A DNA stretch of 52,458 bases. It comes from an uncultured Prevotella sp. (GTDB lineage Bacteria; Bacteroidota; Bacteroidia; Bacteroidales; Bacteroidaceae). The position numbers and the translations under genes were made by a program. The notes below the pieces were generated by a model. That model saw nothing but the letters and a program-made list of their open reading frames with translations. It did not search any database and was not told where the DNA came from. Of this stretch, positions 43,631-52,315 are shown piece by piece; within the stretch, counting starts at the first letter, position 1, and each line of letters starts with the position of its first letter. Location of the stretch: contig CAJOHP010000001.1 in assembly GCA_905234355.1 (NCBI GenBank), positions 1 to 52,458 on the forward strand. Reading direction: 5' to 3'.

Positions 43631-45043
43631 CTATTCGTAAGCACCCATGCGCAGGCGGTCTACCTCTTCCTCGGTGAGGTATCGCCAGTCGCCGCGCTTG
43701 AGGTTCTTCTTTGTGAGTCCGGCAAACTGCACACGGTCGAGCTTAGTGACCTTGTAGCCTAGGCTCTCGAAGATGCGTCGGACGATGCGGTTCTTGCCCG
43801 AGTGTATCTCGATGCCCACCTGCTTCTTGTCTATGGGGTCGGCATACTGCACGTCGTCGGCCTTTATCTCGCCGTCGTCGAGTATGACGCCCTCGGCAAT
43901 GCGCTGCAGGTCGTGGGCGGTGACGTTGTGGTCGAGATAGACGTGGTATATCTTTTTCTTCAGATATTTCGGGTGTGTGAGCTTAGATGCCATGTCGCCG
44001 TCGTTGGTGAGCAGCAGCACGCCGGTGGTGTTGCGGTCCAGGCGTCCTACGGGGTAGATACGCTCCGGGCAGGCGTTTTTGACCAGGTCCATGACGGTCT
44101 TGCGCTGCTGTGGGTCGTCGCTGGTGGTAACGTAGTCCTTGGGTTTGTTGAGCAGCACATAGACCTTCTTCTCCAGTGTGACGGGGTCGTCGTGGAAGCG
44201 TATGTCGTCGTTGCGCAGCACCTTCGTTCCGAGCTCGGTGACCACCTGTCCGTTGACGGTGACGACACCGGCCTGTATGAACTCGTCGGCCTCCCTTCGG
44301 CTGCACACGCCTGCATTGGCGAGGAACTTGTTGAGTCGCACGGGCTCGTTGGGGTCGTAGTTCTGCTCCTTATACTCGATGCGCTTCTTCATGCTATACT
44401 TTGCATTGGGGTCGTAGTCGGCCGTATGCTTGCGGTATCCTCCGGGGCGCTGCTGCTGTCCGTAGGGTCGCTGCTGCTGTCCGTAGGGACGCTGCTGCTG
44501 TCCGTAGGGTCGCTGCTGATATCCTCCCTGCCGTGGCTGATATCCTCCGGGTCGCTGCTGATATCCTCCCTGTCTTGGCTGATATCCTCCGGGACGCTGC
44601 TGATATCCTCCCTGTCTTGGCTGATAGCCGCCGTCCTGCTGTCCGTACTGCTGTCGTGGCTGGTATCCCTGCTGCTCGCCGCCGTCCTGACTGTAGCGGG
44701 GGCGGTAGCCTCCCTGTCGTGGCTGGTAGCCTCCCTGTCGTGGCTGATAGCCGCCGCCGGCGTTGTTATAGTTGTTGCGTGGGCGATAGCCTCCCTGTCG
44801 CTGCGGTGCCTGGCTCTGCAGCCCTGTGCCGAAGCCTTCGGGACGGAAGCCGCCCTCGTCGTCGTTGTTTCTGTTGTAGCTGGGGCGGTCGTAGCCGCCG
44901 GCAGCACGCTGGCCGGTGTGTATGCGCGGACGTGGCGAGCGTCCTGCGGGTCTGTACTCTTTCTGGTAGCCCTCACGGCCACCGTCTTGCTGTTGCTCCT
45001 GCGAAGTCTGTTCTTCGTTCTTTTTCTCGTTCTCAAATTCCAT
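43631..45043 (-). CDS. RluB/RsuA-family pseudouridine synthase with repetitive N-terminal extension
   Basis: A 470-residue protein. Residues 232-470 form a standard 23S rRNA pseudouridine synthase: S4 domain RLNKFLANAGVCSRREADEFIQAG, then KVYVLLNKPKDYVTTSDDP, and the catalytic GRLDRNTTGVLLLTNDGD with the Asp around residue 336. The C-terminal part reads IHSGKNRIVRRIFESLGYKVTKLDRV. The first 230 residues are disordered and low in complexity, with tandem units such as QGGYQPRQGGYQQRPGGYQ and three PYGQQQR copies, rich in Gly, Gln, Arg and Tyr. The core is about the size of E. coli RluB, so the extension nearly doubles it. It lies between purB and asnS. Confidence 0.9.
   Translation of the reverse strand: MEFENEKKNEEQTSQEQQQDGGREGYQKEYRPAGRSPRPRIHTGQRAAGGYDRPSYNRNNDDEGGFRPEGFGTGLQSQAPQRQGGYRPRNNYNNAGGGYQPRQGGYQPRQGGYRPRYSQDGGEQQGYQPRQQYGQQDGGYQPRQGGYQQRPGGYQPRQGGYQQRPGGYQPRQGGYQQRPYGQQQRPYGQQQRPYGQQQRPGGYRKHTADYDPNAKYSMKKRIEYKEQNYDPNEPVRLNKFLANAGVCSRREADEFIQAGVVTVNGQVVTELGTKVLRNDDIRFHDDPVTLEKKVYVLLNKPKDYVTTSDDPQQRKTVMDLVKNACPERIYPVGRLDRNTTGVLLLTNDGDMASKLTHPKYLKKKIYHVYLDHNVTAHDLQRIAEGVILDDGEIKADDVQYADPIDKKQVGIEIHSGKNRIVRRIFESLGYKVTKLDRVQFAGLTKKNLKRGDWRYLTEEEVDRLRMGAYE
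44440..44800. repeat. Tandem coding repeat in the pseudouridine synthase gene
   Basis: The DNA encoding the Gly-Gly-Tyr-Gln repeats shows recurrent gatatcctcc and ctgctgatatcc units in about 21- and 42-bp periods on the plus strand. The repeats are in frame and would change only repeat number if they slip, so length variation between strains is expected. Confidence 0.8.
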
Positions 45044-45130
45044 GATGGTATCCTTTCTTGATGATGTTTGTTGATTGTGCCTTCACGGCATGTTTTTTGC
45101 GATTTTTCTAAAGTGACTGCTGTGTCAGGT

Positions 45131-46510
45131 CTAAAGTCCTACGTAGTTCCAGGGTGTGATGGCCATGAGTTCTTGCTTGACCTCTTCGCTCACGTCGAGT
45201 GTAGAGATGAATTGGTGAATGGTCTGCTCGGTCATCTTCTCGTTGGTGCGTGTGAGTGCCTTGAGTGCCTCGTAGGGGTTGGGGTAAGCCTCGCGTCTGA
45301 GTATGGTCTGTATGGCTTCAGCCACGACGGCCCATGTCTGCTCAAGGTCGCTGTGTATCTTCTCCTCGTTGAGTATGAGCTTTCGCAGTCCTTTGAGGGT
45401 GCTCTGGAAGGCGATGATGCTGTGTCCCATGGGCACGCCCACGTTGCGCAGCACGGTAGAGTCGGTGAGGTCGCGCTGCAGTCGGCTCACTGGCAGTTTC
45501 TGTGCCAGGAAGGCCAGGATGGCATTGGCCAAGCCCAGGTTGCCCTCGGAGTTTTCGTAGTCGATGGGGTTCACCTTGTGTGGCATGGCGCTCGACCCCA
45601 CCTCTCCGGCCTTGATCTTCTGCTTGAAGTAGTCCATGGAGATATACATCCAGAAGTCGCGGTCGAGGTCGATGACGATGGTGTTGATGCGCCGCATGGC
45701 ATCGAAGACGGCAGCGAGCCAGTCGTAGTTGGATATCTGTGTGGTGTACTGCTCTCGCTCGAGTCCGAGCTTGTCGCTGACAAACTGGTTGGCAAACTCT
45801 CTCCAGTCGTACTGTGGGAATGCCACGTGGTGAGCGTTCATGTTGCCTGTGGCTCCGCCAAACTTGGCGGTCAGCGGTGTGTCCTTCAGTGCGCGCAGTT
45901 GCTCTTCGAGTCGGTAGACGTAGACCATCACCTCCTTGCCCAGTCTGGTGGGCGAGGCCGGCTGTCCGTGTGTCTTGGCGAGCATGGGCACGTGCTTCCA
46001 CTCCTCGGCATAGTCGTGGAGCTGCTCTATGAGCTCTTCGAGCAGTGGGTAGTAGACCTGCTCGAGTGCTTCTTTCACCGAAAGAGGAACGCTGGTGTTG
46101 TTGATATCCTGCGAGGTGAGCCCGAAGTGTATGAATTCTTTGTATGTGGAGAGGTCGTGCTGCAGGCCGTTTGTCGTGCTGGCAGCAGCGGTCAGGTTGT
46201 CGAATTGTTCCTTGATGAAGTATTCCACTGCCTTGACGTCGTGGTTGGTCACTCGCTCGATGTCCTTTACACGTTGTGCGTCGGCAGTTGTGAAGTTGCG
46301 GTAGATGTCGCGCAGCGGTTCGAAGAGCTGGTGGTCGAATGTGGCCAGCTGCGGCAATGGCAGTTCGCACAATGCTATGAAATACTCTATTTCTACTCTT
46401 ACTCTGTAGCGCACCAGTGCATACTCAGAAAAATATTCTCCCAGTGCGTCTGTCTTATCCCTGTAGCGGCCGTCAATAGGCGAGACGGCCGTAAGCTTGC
46501 TCAGTTCCAT
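45131..46510 (-). CDS. purB: Adenylosuccinate lyase
   Basis: A 459-residue homotetrameric lyase that acts twice in purine synthesis: SAICAR to AICAR, and adenylosuccinate to AMP. It begins LTAVSPIDGRYRDKTDALGEYFSE. Active-site segments include the His-bearing KTHGQPASPTRLGKE, FGGATGNMNAHHVAFPQYDW and the fumarase-superfamily signature GSSAMPHKVNPIDYENSEGNL, whose Ser is the catalytic base. This longer type, with a C-terminal VPMGHSIIAFQSTLKGLRKL, matches the E. coli-like subgroup. It is the first gene of the minus-strand purB-rluB-asnS cluster and has a promoter box at 46551-46558. Confidence 0.98.
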   Translation of the reverse strand: MELSKLTAVSPIDGRYRDKTDALGEYFSEYALVRYRVRVEIEYFIALCELPLPQLATFDHQLFEPLRDIYRNFTTADAQRVKDIERVTNHDVKAVEYFIKEQFDNLTAAASTTNGLQHDLSTYKEFIHFGLTSQDINNTSVPLSVKEALEQVYYPLLEELIEQLHDYAEEWKHVPMLAKTHGQPASPTRLGKEVMVYVYRLEEQLRALKDTPLTAKFGGATGNMNAHHVAFPQYDWREFANQFVSDKLGLEREQYTTQISNYDWLAAVFDAMRRINTIVIDLDRDFWMYISMDYFKQKIKAGEVGSSAMPHKVNPIDYENSEGNLGLANAILAFLAQKLPVSRLQRDLTDSTVLRNVGVPMGHSIIAFQSTLKGLRKLILNEEKIHSDLEQTWAVVAEAIQTILRREAYPNPYEALKALTRTNEKMTEQTIHQFISTLDVSEEVKQELMAITPWNYVGL

Positions 46511-46550
46511 TTTTTTTCTAAAGTGCCAGTCGTTTATTCGTTTGCGTGCG

Positions 46551-46558
46551 CAAAGGTA
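46551..46558 (-). promoter_or_regulatory. Promoter -7 box for purB
   Basis: Minus-strand tacctttg, about 40 bases before the purB ATG. Confidence 0.75.
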
Positions 46559-46684
46559 CTAAATTTCCTTGAACTGCCCCATGAAAAGGGCAAAGTTTTT
46601 TTGTTGTCCTGCTGTTTTTTTTGATATTTAACAACTGCGGGGAAATAGGCGACACTCGGTGCCCGCGGTCATTTCTTTCTTTTG

Positions 46685-48145
46685 TCAGTTTTCTCGCCAG
46701 AAGGCACGTGTGAAGAGCACGAGCACGGTCAGGATTTCCAGTCGGCCTACGAGCATGAGGAATGAGCAGAGCCACTTCATGCTGTCGGAGAGGTCGGCCC
46801 ACGACATCACGGGGCCTATGTTGGTGTCGAGTCCAGCTCCCACGCTGCTGATGAGGCTCAGTGCGATGGTGAAGGAGTTGGTGATGTCGAGGTCGCCAGC
46901 CACGACCATGACGGCTGCTGTGATGAAGAGCATGACGACATAGAGTGTGAAGAATGCCAGCAGCGACACCAGGTTCTGCTGGGGCACACTCTGCTCGCCC
47001 AGTTTCACGGGCAGCACGGCATTGGGGTGGAGTATGCGCCTGAACTCATTGCGCAGCACCTTGATGATCATGGCCACGCGCACGCACTTGAACCCTCCTG
47101 TGGTGCTGCCGGCGCAGGCTCCCATGAACATGAGCACGCCGAGGATGACCCACGTCAGGTGGGGCCAGTAGCCTGCGTTGGCGTTGGACAGTCCGGTGGT
47201 GGTGATGAACGACACCACCTGGAACAGTGCCGAGCGGAAGGCTGGCTCGTAGTTGTAGTGCATGCGTGTGATGAGCAGATACATGATCCACAGCGTGGCC
47301 ACGGCAATGGCGGTGACATAGAGCCGGAACTCGGCGTTGCGCAGCACGGCGCCCAGCCGTCCCTTGAACATCAGTAAATATAATAAGGTGAAGTTGATGC
47401 CGGCCAGAAACTGGAACAGTATGCTCAGATACTCTATGGCGCTTGAGCTGAAGAAGAGGGTACTGCCGTTGTGTGTCGAGAATCCTCCCGTGGCCGTGGT
47501 CGACATGGCGTAGTTGACCGAGTCGAACCACTCCATGCCTGCTGCCCAGAAGCTCAGTGCACAAGCCACGGTGAGCATCATGTAGATGCTCCATATCCAC
47601 TTGGCCGAGGTAGACAGCCTTGGATGCATCTTTGAGCGCATGGGGCCTGTGGCCTCGGCGGCAAACACCTTGACGTTGCCCCCCACAAACGAAGGCAGCA
47701 CGGCTATGGTGAAGAAGACGATGCCCAGTCCGCCTATCCACTGCATGAGCGAGCGCCAGAAGAGCATGCTGTGCGGCAGTCGCTCCACGTCGTCGATGAT
47801 GGTGGCCCCGGTGGTGGTAAATCCCGACATGGTCTCGAAGTAGGCGTCGGTCACGCTGGTGATGCTGCCGTGGATGAGGAAGGGGAACATGCCGAAGAAT
47901 GAGAAGACTATCCATACGAGCGTGACCACGACGTAGGCGTCGCGCCGGCTCAGGGTGTTTTCGGCGTTGCGTCCCACCATGAGAAAGGTGAATGCACAGC
48001 CGTAGGTGAGCAGTGCCGACACGAGGAATGCCATCACGTCGTCCTCGTCGAAAGCCCATGCCATGGCCACGCAGCAGCCCATGAGGAATGCCTCGATGAA
48101 GAGCAGCGCCCCGATGATTTTTGATATGATGTGCCAGTTGATCAT
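46685..48145 (-). CDS. trkH: Trk-type potassium uptake membrane protein TrkH
   Basis: A 486-residue channel-like transporter with four M1-P-M2 repeats. Selectivity-filter segments are visible in each repeat: SGFTTTGATI, STTATGGFST, ITTTGLSNAN and SSVGAGLDTN, each with the conserved Gly. About ten hydrophobic helices are seen. TrkH moves K+ inward and is gated by the RCK protein TrkA, encoded just upstream with a 4-base gap. No promoter is needed between them. It sits before purB, which has its own promoter. Confidence 0.96.
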   Translation of the reverse strand: MINWHIISKIIGALLFIEAFLMGCCVAMAWAFDEDDVMAFLVSALLTYGCAFTFLMVGRNAENTLSRRDAYVVVTLVWIVFSFFGMFPFLIHGSITSVTDAYFETMSGFTTTGATIIDDVERLPHSMLFWRSLMQWIGGLGIVFFTIAVLPSFVGGNVKVFAAEATGPMRSKMHPRLSTSAKWIWSIYMMLTVACALSFWAAGMEWFDSVNYAMSTTATGGFSTHNGSTLFFSSSAIEYLSILFQFLAGINFTLLYLLMFKGRLGAVLRNAEFRLYVTAIAVATLWIMYLLITRMHYNYEPAFRSALFQVVSFITTTGLSNANAGYWPHLTWVILGVLMFMGACAGSTTGGFKCVRVAMIIKVLRNEFRRILHPNAVLPVKLGEQSVPQQNLVSLLAFFTLYVVMLFITAAVMVVAGDLDITNSFTIALSLISSVGAGLDTNIGPVMSWADLSDSMKWLCSFLMLVGRLEILTVLVLFTRAFWREN

Positions 48146-48149
48146 TGTC

Positions 48150-49508
48150 TCACCACAGTCCCGTCTTCTTGAAATACTTCTCCATCTTGCCCAGCTGGTG
48201 CTCGTGGCAGAAGACCATGACGGAGTCGCCTGCCTCTATCTGCGTGTTGCCGTTGACGAGCATGCCTTCGCCCCTTCTCACCAGTCCGCCGATGGCCACT
48301 CCGCTGGGCAGTCCGAGGGCCTTCACCGGTTTGCGTGTCACCTTGGAGTCGGGCGCGGCCACAAACTCGGCCACGTCGCTGTCGACCATCATCAGCGACC
48401 GCATGTTGCGCACGTCGGCCTTGAGCATCATCTGGAAGATGTGGCTGGCCGCCACTGTCTTCTTGTTGATGATGGTGCCGATGTCCAGGCTCTCGGCCAT
48501 CGACACGTAGTCCAGGTTCTCCACCATGGCTACGGTCTTGCGCACGCCCAGCTTCTTTGCTGTGAGACAGGCCAGTATGTTGGTCTCGGCATTGCCGGTG
48601 AGTGCCACGAAGGCCTGTGTGTTCTTGATGCCCTCCTCCTGCAGCAGGGCCAGGTCGCGTCCGTCGCCGTGTATGACCATGGCGTCGCTCTGCGTGAGCA
48701 GCTGGTTGAGCCGTTCGCAGCGGTCGGCGTCGGCCTCGATGATTTTCACGTTCATATATTCGGGCATGGTGAGTGCTGCCCTCACGGCGGTCTTGCCGCC
48801 GCCCATGAAGATGACGTTGTGCACGTCTTCGTAGTGCTCTTTGCCCACTATCTTCCGTATGTAGGGTATGTATTCGCGTGTGGTCATGAAGTAGACCAGG
48901 TCGTGCAGCTCGAGCTGGTCCAAGCCGCTGGGTATGATGGTGTCCTCGCCGCGCTTGACGGCCACGACGAGATAGGGGTCGTCGGGTCCGCAGAGCTCGC
49001 GCAGGGGCTTGTTCAGTATCTCGGCCGTCTCGCGCAGCTTTACACCGAGCAGCACGAGTGCTCCCTCGTGCACGTCCCACCGCTGTCTCACCCAGGAGAG
49101 CTTCAGGCCGTTGATGATGTCGGCCGCGGCCAGCACCTCGGGGTAGACGAGCGAGTCTACGCCCAGGTTGCGGAAGAAGGGCTGGTTGTGCTCGTCCAGG
49201 TATTCGTAGTTGTCTATGCGTGCCACCGTCTTCTTCGCGCCTAGGGCATGGGCCAGCATGCAGGCCGTGATGTTGCGGCTCTCCTGGCGGGTCACGCCCA
49301 CGAAGAGGTCGGCATCGCCCACGCCCGCCTCTTTCAGTGTGCGTATGCTCGTGGGCGAGTCGTTCACGGCCAGGATGTCGTATTTCGAGTCCATCCCGTT
49401 CAGACGGTCGCTGTCGTCGTCGATGAGCACGCAGTCATGGTTTTCGCGCGACAGCAGCTTCGACAGGTGGGTGCCTACGGCGCCGGCGCCGGCTATTACT
49501 ATCTTCAT
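48150..49508 (-). CDS. trkA: Trk potassium transport NAD-binding regulator TrkA
   Basis: A 452-residue cytoplasmic RCK/KTN protein that binds NAD(H) and ATP/ADP and gates TrkH. The ATG at 49508 starts MKIVIAGAGAVGTHLSKLLSRENHDCVLIDDDSDRL, a Rossmann start with GxGxxG; the frame runs further upstream, but that part contains no ATG and overlaps the leader element. A second Rossmann domain (VIFMGGGKTAVRAALTMPEY) begins near residue 229. Each half is followed by a TrkA-C domain. The first gene of the trkA-trkH operon, with a leader of about 155 nt that includes the hairpin element at 49525-49588. Confidence 0.96.
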   Translation of the reverse strand: MKIVIAGAGAVGTHLSKLLSRENHDCVLIDDDSDRLNGMDSKYDILAVNDSPTSIRTLKEAGVGDADLFVGVTRQESRNITACMLAHALGAKKTVARIDNYEYLDEHNQPFFRNLGVDSLVYPEVLAAADIINGLKLSWVRQRWDVHEGALVLLGVKLRETAEILNKPLRELCGPDDPYLVVAVKRGEDTIIPSGLDQLELHDLVYFMTTREYIPYIRKIVGKEHYEDVHNVIFMGGGKTAVRAALTMPEYMNVKIIEADADRCERLNQLLTQSDAMVIHGDGRDLALLQEEGIKNTQAFVALTGNAETNILACLTAKKLGVRKTVAMVENLDYVSMAESLDIGTIINKKTVAASHIFQMMLKADVRNMRSLMMVDSDVAEFVAAPDSKVTRKPVKALGLPSGVAIGGLVRRGEGMLVNGNTQIEAGDSVMVFCHEHQLGKMEKYFKKTGLW

Positions 49509-49524
49509 TGCTAAAGAATATTCA

Positions 49525-49588
49525 AGGTGGGTTCTATTAATTCCCACGGTTTGTGTTGACATAGATGGGATATTAATAGAACCCACCT
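49525..49588 (-). repeat. Dispersed leader element, copy B (upstream of trkA)
   Basis: A 64-nt palindromic element ending 16 bases before the trkA ATG. Its 17-bp arms aggtgggttctattaat and attaatagaacccacct are perfect inverted repeats, and tccca/tggga extends the stem by 5 bp. Read on the gene strand, the inner part and right arm match copy A (8101-8144). Either the long stem or a local gtggg/cccac hairpin can form, not both. Confidence 0.8.
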
Positions 49589-49670
49589 CAAGTTTTGCAT
49601 TCGCTCTGACTTTGACGGGCAGAGGAGTAGGGGAGTAGGGCTGGAGGCCCGGTCTCCTGCTTAGTCGATG

Positions 49671-49678
49671 CAAAAATA
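49671..49678 (-). promoter_or_regulatory. Promoter -7 box for trkA-trkH
   Basis: Minus-strand tatttttg followed by ca. This places the 64-nt palindromic element inside the trkA 5' leader. Confidence 0.6.
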
Positions 49679-49855
49679 CAACAATTCTGCTAATCCCACA
49701 AATTTTTGTACTTTTTTTGCTCTGCTGCCGGCAAAATGCGGCTTGCACTGGCGACGGTCCGGGCGTGTGCGCCCTTTCGTCGTCCCGACTCGCTCTGTCG
49801 TAGAAAATAAAGTTAAAAAAACATCCAGTTGCATGTCTATATGGATGATTTTTAC

Positions 49856-49863
49856 TATTTTTG
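49856..49863 (+). promoter_or_regulatory. Promoter -7 box for the nitroreductase gene
   Basis: The sequence tatttttg followed by ca, 41 bases before the ATG at 49905. The upstream gap (49700-49855) holds only a short hairpin, gggcg-tgtg-cgccc, at 49761-49774. Confidence 0.65.
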
Positions 49864-49904
49864 CACTCTTAAATCCATACATTTATGTAAAAAGAATCGA
49901 AGCT

Positions 49905-50405
49905 ATGACATTTTCTGAGCTTGTAACCCATCGCTACAGTTGCCGGGACTATCAGCCCCGTGCTGTGGAGAAAGAGAAACTGGACTATGTCCTGGAGTGT
50001 GTGCGTCTGGCCCCGTCGGCCGTCAACAGGCAGCCATGGCGTTTCCGCCTTGTCACGAGCGAGGCCGACAAGGCCAAGGTGCAGCAGTGCTATCACCGTG
50101 ACTGGATAAGGACGGCGCCGATGTATGTCGTTGCCTCCGTGCTGCACGACGAGGAGTGGGTGCGCCGCGACGGCAAGCACCATGGCGACATCGACGTGGC
50201 CATTGCCGTGGAGCACCTGTGCCTGGCCGCCACCGAACAGGGGCTGGCCACCTGCTGGGTGTGCAACTTCGACGCTGCGCTGCTCCGGCAGCTCTTCGAC
50301 TTGCCTGCCGGCGAGGAACCCACCGTCGTCATACCCCTGGGCTATGCCGCCGACGAGATGACCGAGAAGAAGCGCAAGGATGCGGCCGACATCGTCGTAG
50401 GCTGA
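49905..50405 (+). CDS. Nitroreductase-family FMN oxidoreductase
   Basis: A 166-residue cytoplasmic protein of the nitroreductase/FMN-reductase family. It begins TFSELVTHRYSCRDYQPRAVE, where the R-Y-S-C-R stretch binds the FMN phosphate. It continues with the LAPSAVNRQPWRF motif and ends in the VEHLCLAATEQGLATCWVC helix that packs on the flavin, plus IPLGYAADEM. The length is short for the family but typical of the compact subgroup in Bacteroidetes. The ATG at 49905 was used; the frame extends further upstream through the promoter region. The substrate cannot be read from the sequence. Confidence 0.9.
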   Translation: MTFSELVTHRYSCRDYQPRAVEKEKLDYVLECVRLAPSAVNRQPWRFRLVTSEADKAKVQQCYHRDWIRTAPMYVVASVLHDEEWVRRDGKHHGDIDVAIAVEHLCLAATEQGLATCWVCNFDAALLRQLFDLPAGEEPTVVIPLGYAADEMTEKKRKDAADIVVG

Positions 50406-50468
50406 GGACTACGGCTGTGTTACGAAGGATTTCATCGCGTGCAAAAAAACAATAATAACTTAATTTCT

Positions 50469-52280
50469 ATGAAAAAAATTACACTGATGATGCTTGCCCT
50501 GCTCGCCGTCCTGACCGGCTTTGCACAGGGCAGCGACGAGAAGGAAGTGGTGCTGACCTGGCAGGCCAGCCAGATGGAGTGGACCAACAGTCAGACGGTG
50601 TCTGTCTTCAGCCTGGCCCCCGACCTGCAGGCCACGGCCGACAAGGCCGCAGGCAGCAACGCCCCCGCCTACTACGACAGCGGCACGGCCCTGCGTCTCT
50701 ATGCAGGCAACACCCTCACCATCGCCGGCAAGGCCATCACCCGCATAGAGGTGGTGATGACCGGCAACGAGAAGCAGCAGCGTCTCGAGGGCGACGGCTA
50801 TGCCGACGGCGTGTGGACCGGACAGAGCGACCAGGTGACCCTCACGGTGCCTGCCGGCAGTGGCAACCAGGCCCGCATACAGAAGCTTGTGGTGAGCTAC
50901 ACCTCGGCCTATGAGCCGGCCGACGTCGCCCGCGAGGTGCCCACCGAGCCCGTAGCGCTGCCCGAGGGCGCCGTGACACTGCCCTACACTCTCGAGGCAT
51001 ACGGCGAGGAGAGCACCGACGACGGACAGCAGGACTACAACGTGAAGCGCTCCGTGCAGGTCGTCTTCTACGGCAACGACGTCTACATACAGGGACTCTC
51101 CTACTTCTTCCCCGAGGCATGGGTCAAGGGGACTGTCAGCGGCACAAAAGCCGTCTTCAAGAGTCCGCAGCTCTATGGCACCGACGACGAGGGCTCCGTC
51201 TACTTCTGGGGCTACGACTGGGCCTCCGACCAGCAGCTCGACGTGGTCTTCGACTACGACCCAGACAAGCGCACCCTCACCACCTATACCAATATCCTGG
51301 AGAATGGCGACGCCCTTGAGCGCTATTGCTTCGACTACTTCTACTACACGCGCCTCTATCCCGGCGAGCCTGCCAGCACCGAGACGGTAGAGCTGCCCGA
51401 GGGCGTGCAGCCCGTGGAGTATCACTTCGCAGGCTATGAGAGCTACTACGAGCGCGACGAGGCATTCCCCGTGAACGTGGCCTTCGACGGCGCCGACGTC
51501 TACATCCAGGGACTCAGTCCCTCGGTGCCCGAGGCATGGGCCAAGGGCGTGCTGGCCGACGACGGCAACATCACCTTCAGCGCAGCCCAGTATCTCGGAG
51601 CCTACGAGACGCCGACGGGCCCGCTCGACATCTTCTTCAGCGGAGCCACCTTCAGCTACGATGCCCAGACAGGCATCATCTCCTGCCCCGACGGCTACAC
51701 CACCGAGACCGACCAGATCGTATGGGACGAGTTCGCCCACTGTGTGCTCACTCCCGTCAGCACCGCGGCCGCCACGCCCGTAGCCCCTGCCATCAGCAGT
51801 CTCGACTACGATGAGTCCTTTGGCTACTACATCCATCTCGACATCCCGCTCGAGAGCACCGACGGCCGCTACCTGCAGTCCGACGGCATCGCCTATCAGC
51901 TCTTCTACGACCTGGGCGACGGCCAGGCCCGCCCCTACGTGCTCAGTAGCAGCGACTACGAAAACCTGCAGGCCGACATGAGCCTCGTGCCCTACAACTT
52001 CGACGACGACTGGGACGTCTATCGCGGCGGCGTCACGCTCTATCTCTACGGCGACGTGCCCAGCTGGCAGCGCATCGGTGTGCAGAGCGTCTACACCGCT
52101 GCAGGCGAGACCCATGCCAGCGCCATCGTCTGGGTCGACATGACCGCGCTCGGCATCGCCCCGACAGCCGCAACACAGACACCCGGCACACAGCGCTACG
52201 ACCTGCAGGGACGACGCATCACAGGCAAGCCTGCCAAGGGACTCTACATCCAGAACGGACGGAAATACAGCGTGCGCTGA
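50469..52280 (+). CDS. Secreted repeat protein with C-terminal sorting-type tail
   Basis: A 603-residue exported protein: signal peptide MKKITLMMLALLAVLTGFAQG (shown without its end), then an N-terminal beta domain (25-150). Two homologous segments of about 140 residues follow, each opening with LPEG and containing DVYIQGLS...PEAW and a KG pair (about 170-310 and 320-450). The C-terminal domain carries RYDLQGRRITGKPAKGLYI and QNGRKYSVR, the pattern of Prevotella/Bacteroides C-terminal sorting or adhesion tails, so secretion beyond the periplasm is plausible. I do not recognise the two repeats. The gene is followed after 35 bases by a second secreted protein. Confidence 0.75.
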   Translation: MKKITLMMLALLAVLTGFAQGSDEKEVVLTWQASQMEWTNSQTVSVFSLAPDLQATADKAAGSNAPAYYDSGTALRLYAGNTLTIAGKAITRIEVVMTGNEKQQRLEGDGYADGVWTGQSDQVTLTVPAGSGNQARIQKLVVSYTSAYEPADVAREVPTEPVALPEGAVTLPYTLEAYGEESTDDGQQDYNVKRSVQVVFYGNDVYIQGLSYFFPEAWVKGTVSGTKAVFKSPQLYGTDDEGSVYFWGYDWASDQQLDVVFDYDPDKRTLTTYTNILENGDALERYCFDYFYYTRLYPGEPASTETVELPEGVQPVEYHFAGYESYYERDEAFPVNVAFDGADVYIQGLSPSVPEAWAKGVLADDGNITFSAAQYLGAYETPTGPLDIFFSGATFSYDAQTGIISCPDGYTTETDQIVWDEFAHCVLTPVSTAAATPVAPAISSLDYDESFGYYIHLDIPLESTDGRYLQSDGIAYQLFYDLGDGQARPYVLSSSDYENLQADMSLVPYNFDDDWDVYRGGVTLYLYGDVPSWQRIGVQSVYTAAGETHASAIVWVDMTALGIAPTAATQTPGTQRYDLQGRRITGKPAKGLYIQNGRKYSVR

Positions 52281-52315
52281 GGCGCCCCTTTCACCTAATA
52301 TAGCATATTGACACA

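Noticed and set aside
44440..44800. CRISPR-like repeat in the pseudouridine synthase gene
   Set aside because: The repeats are in frame, encode a continuous low-complexity peptide and have no spacers.
43802..45061. Plus-strand frame opposite the pseudouridine synthase with repeated LLISSLSWLISSG segments that look like membrane helices
   Set aside because: The hydrophobic repeats are the antisense reading of the Gly/Gln/Tyr repeat; no start signal or homology supports a gene.
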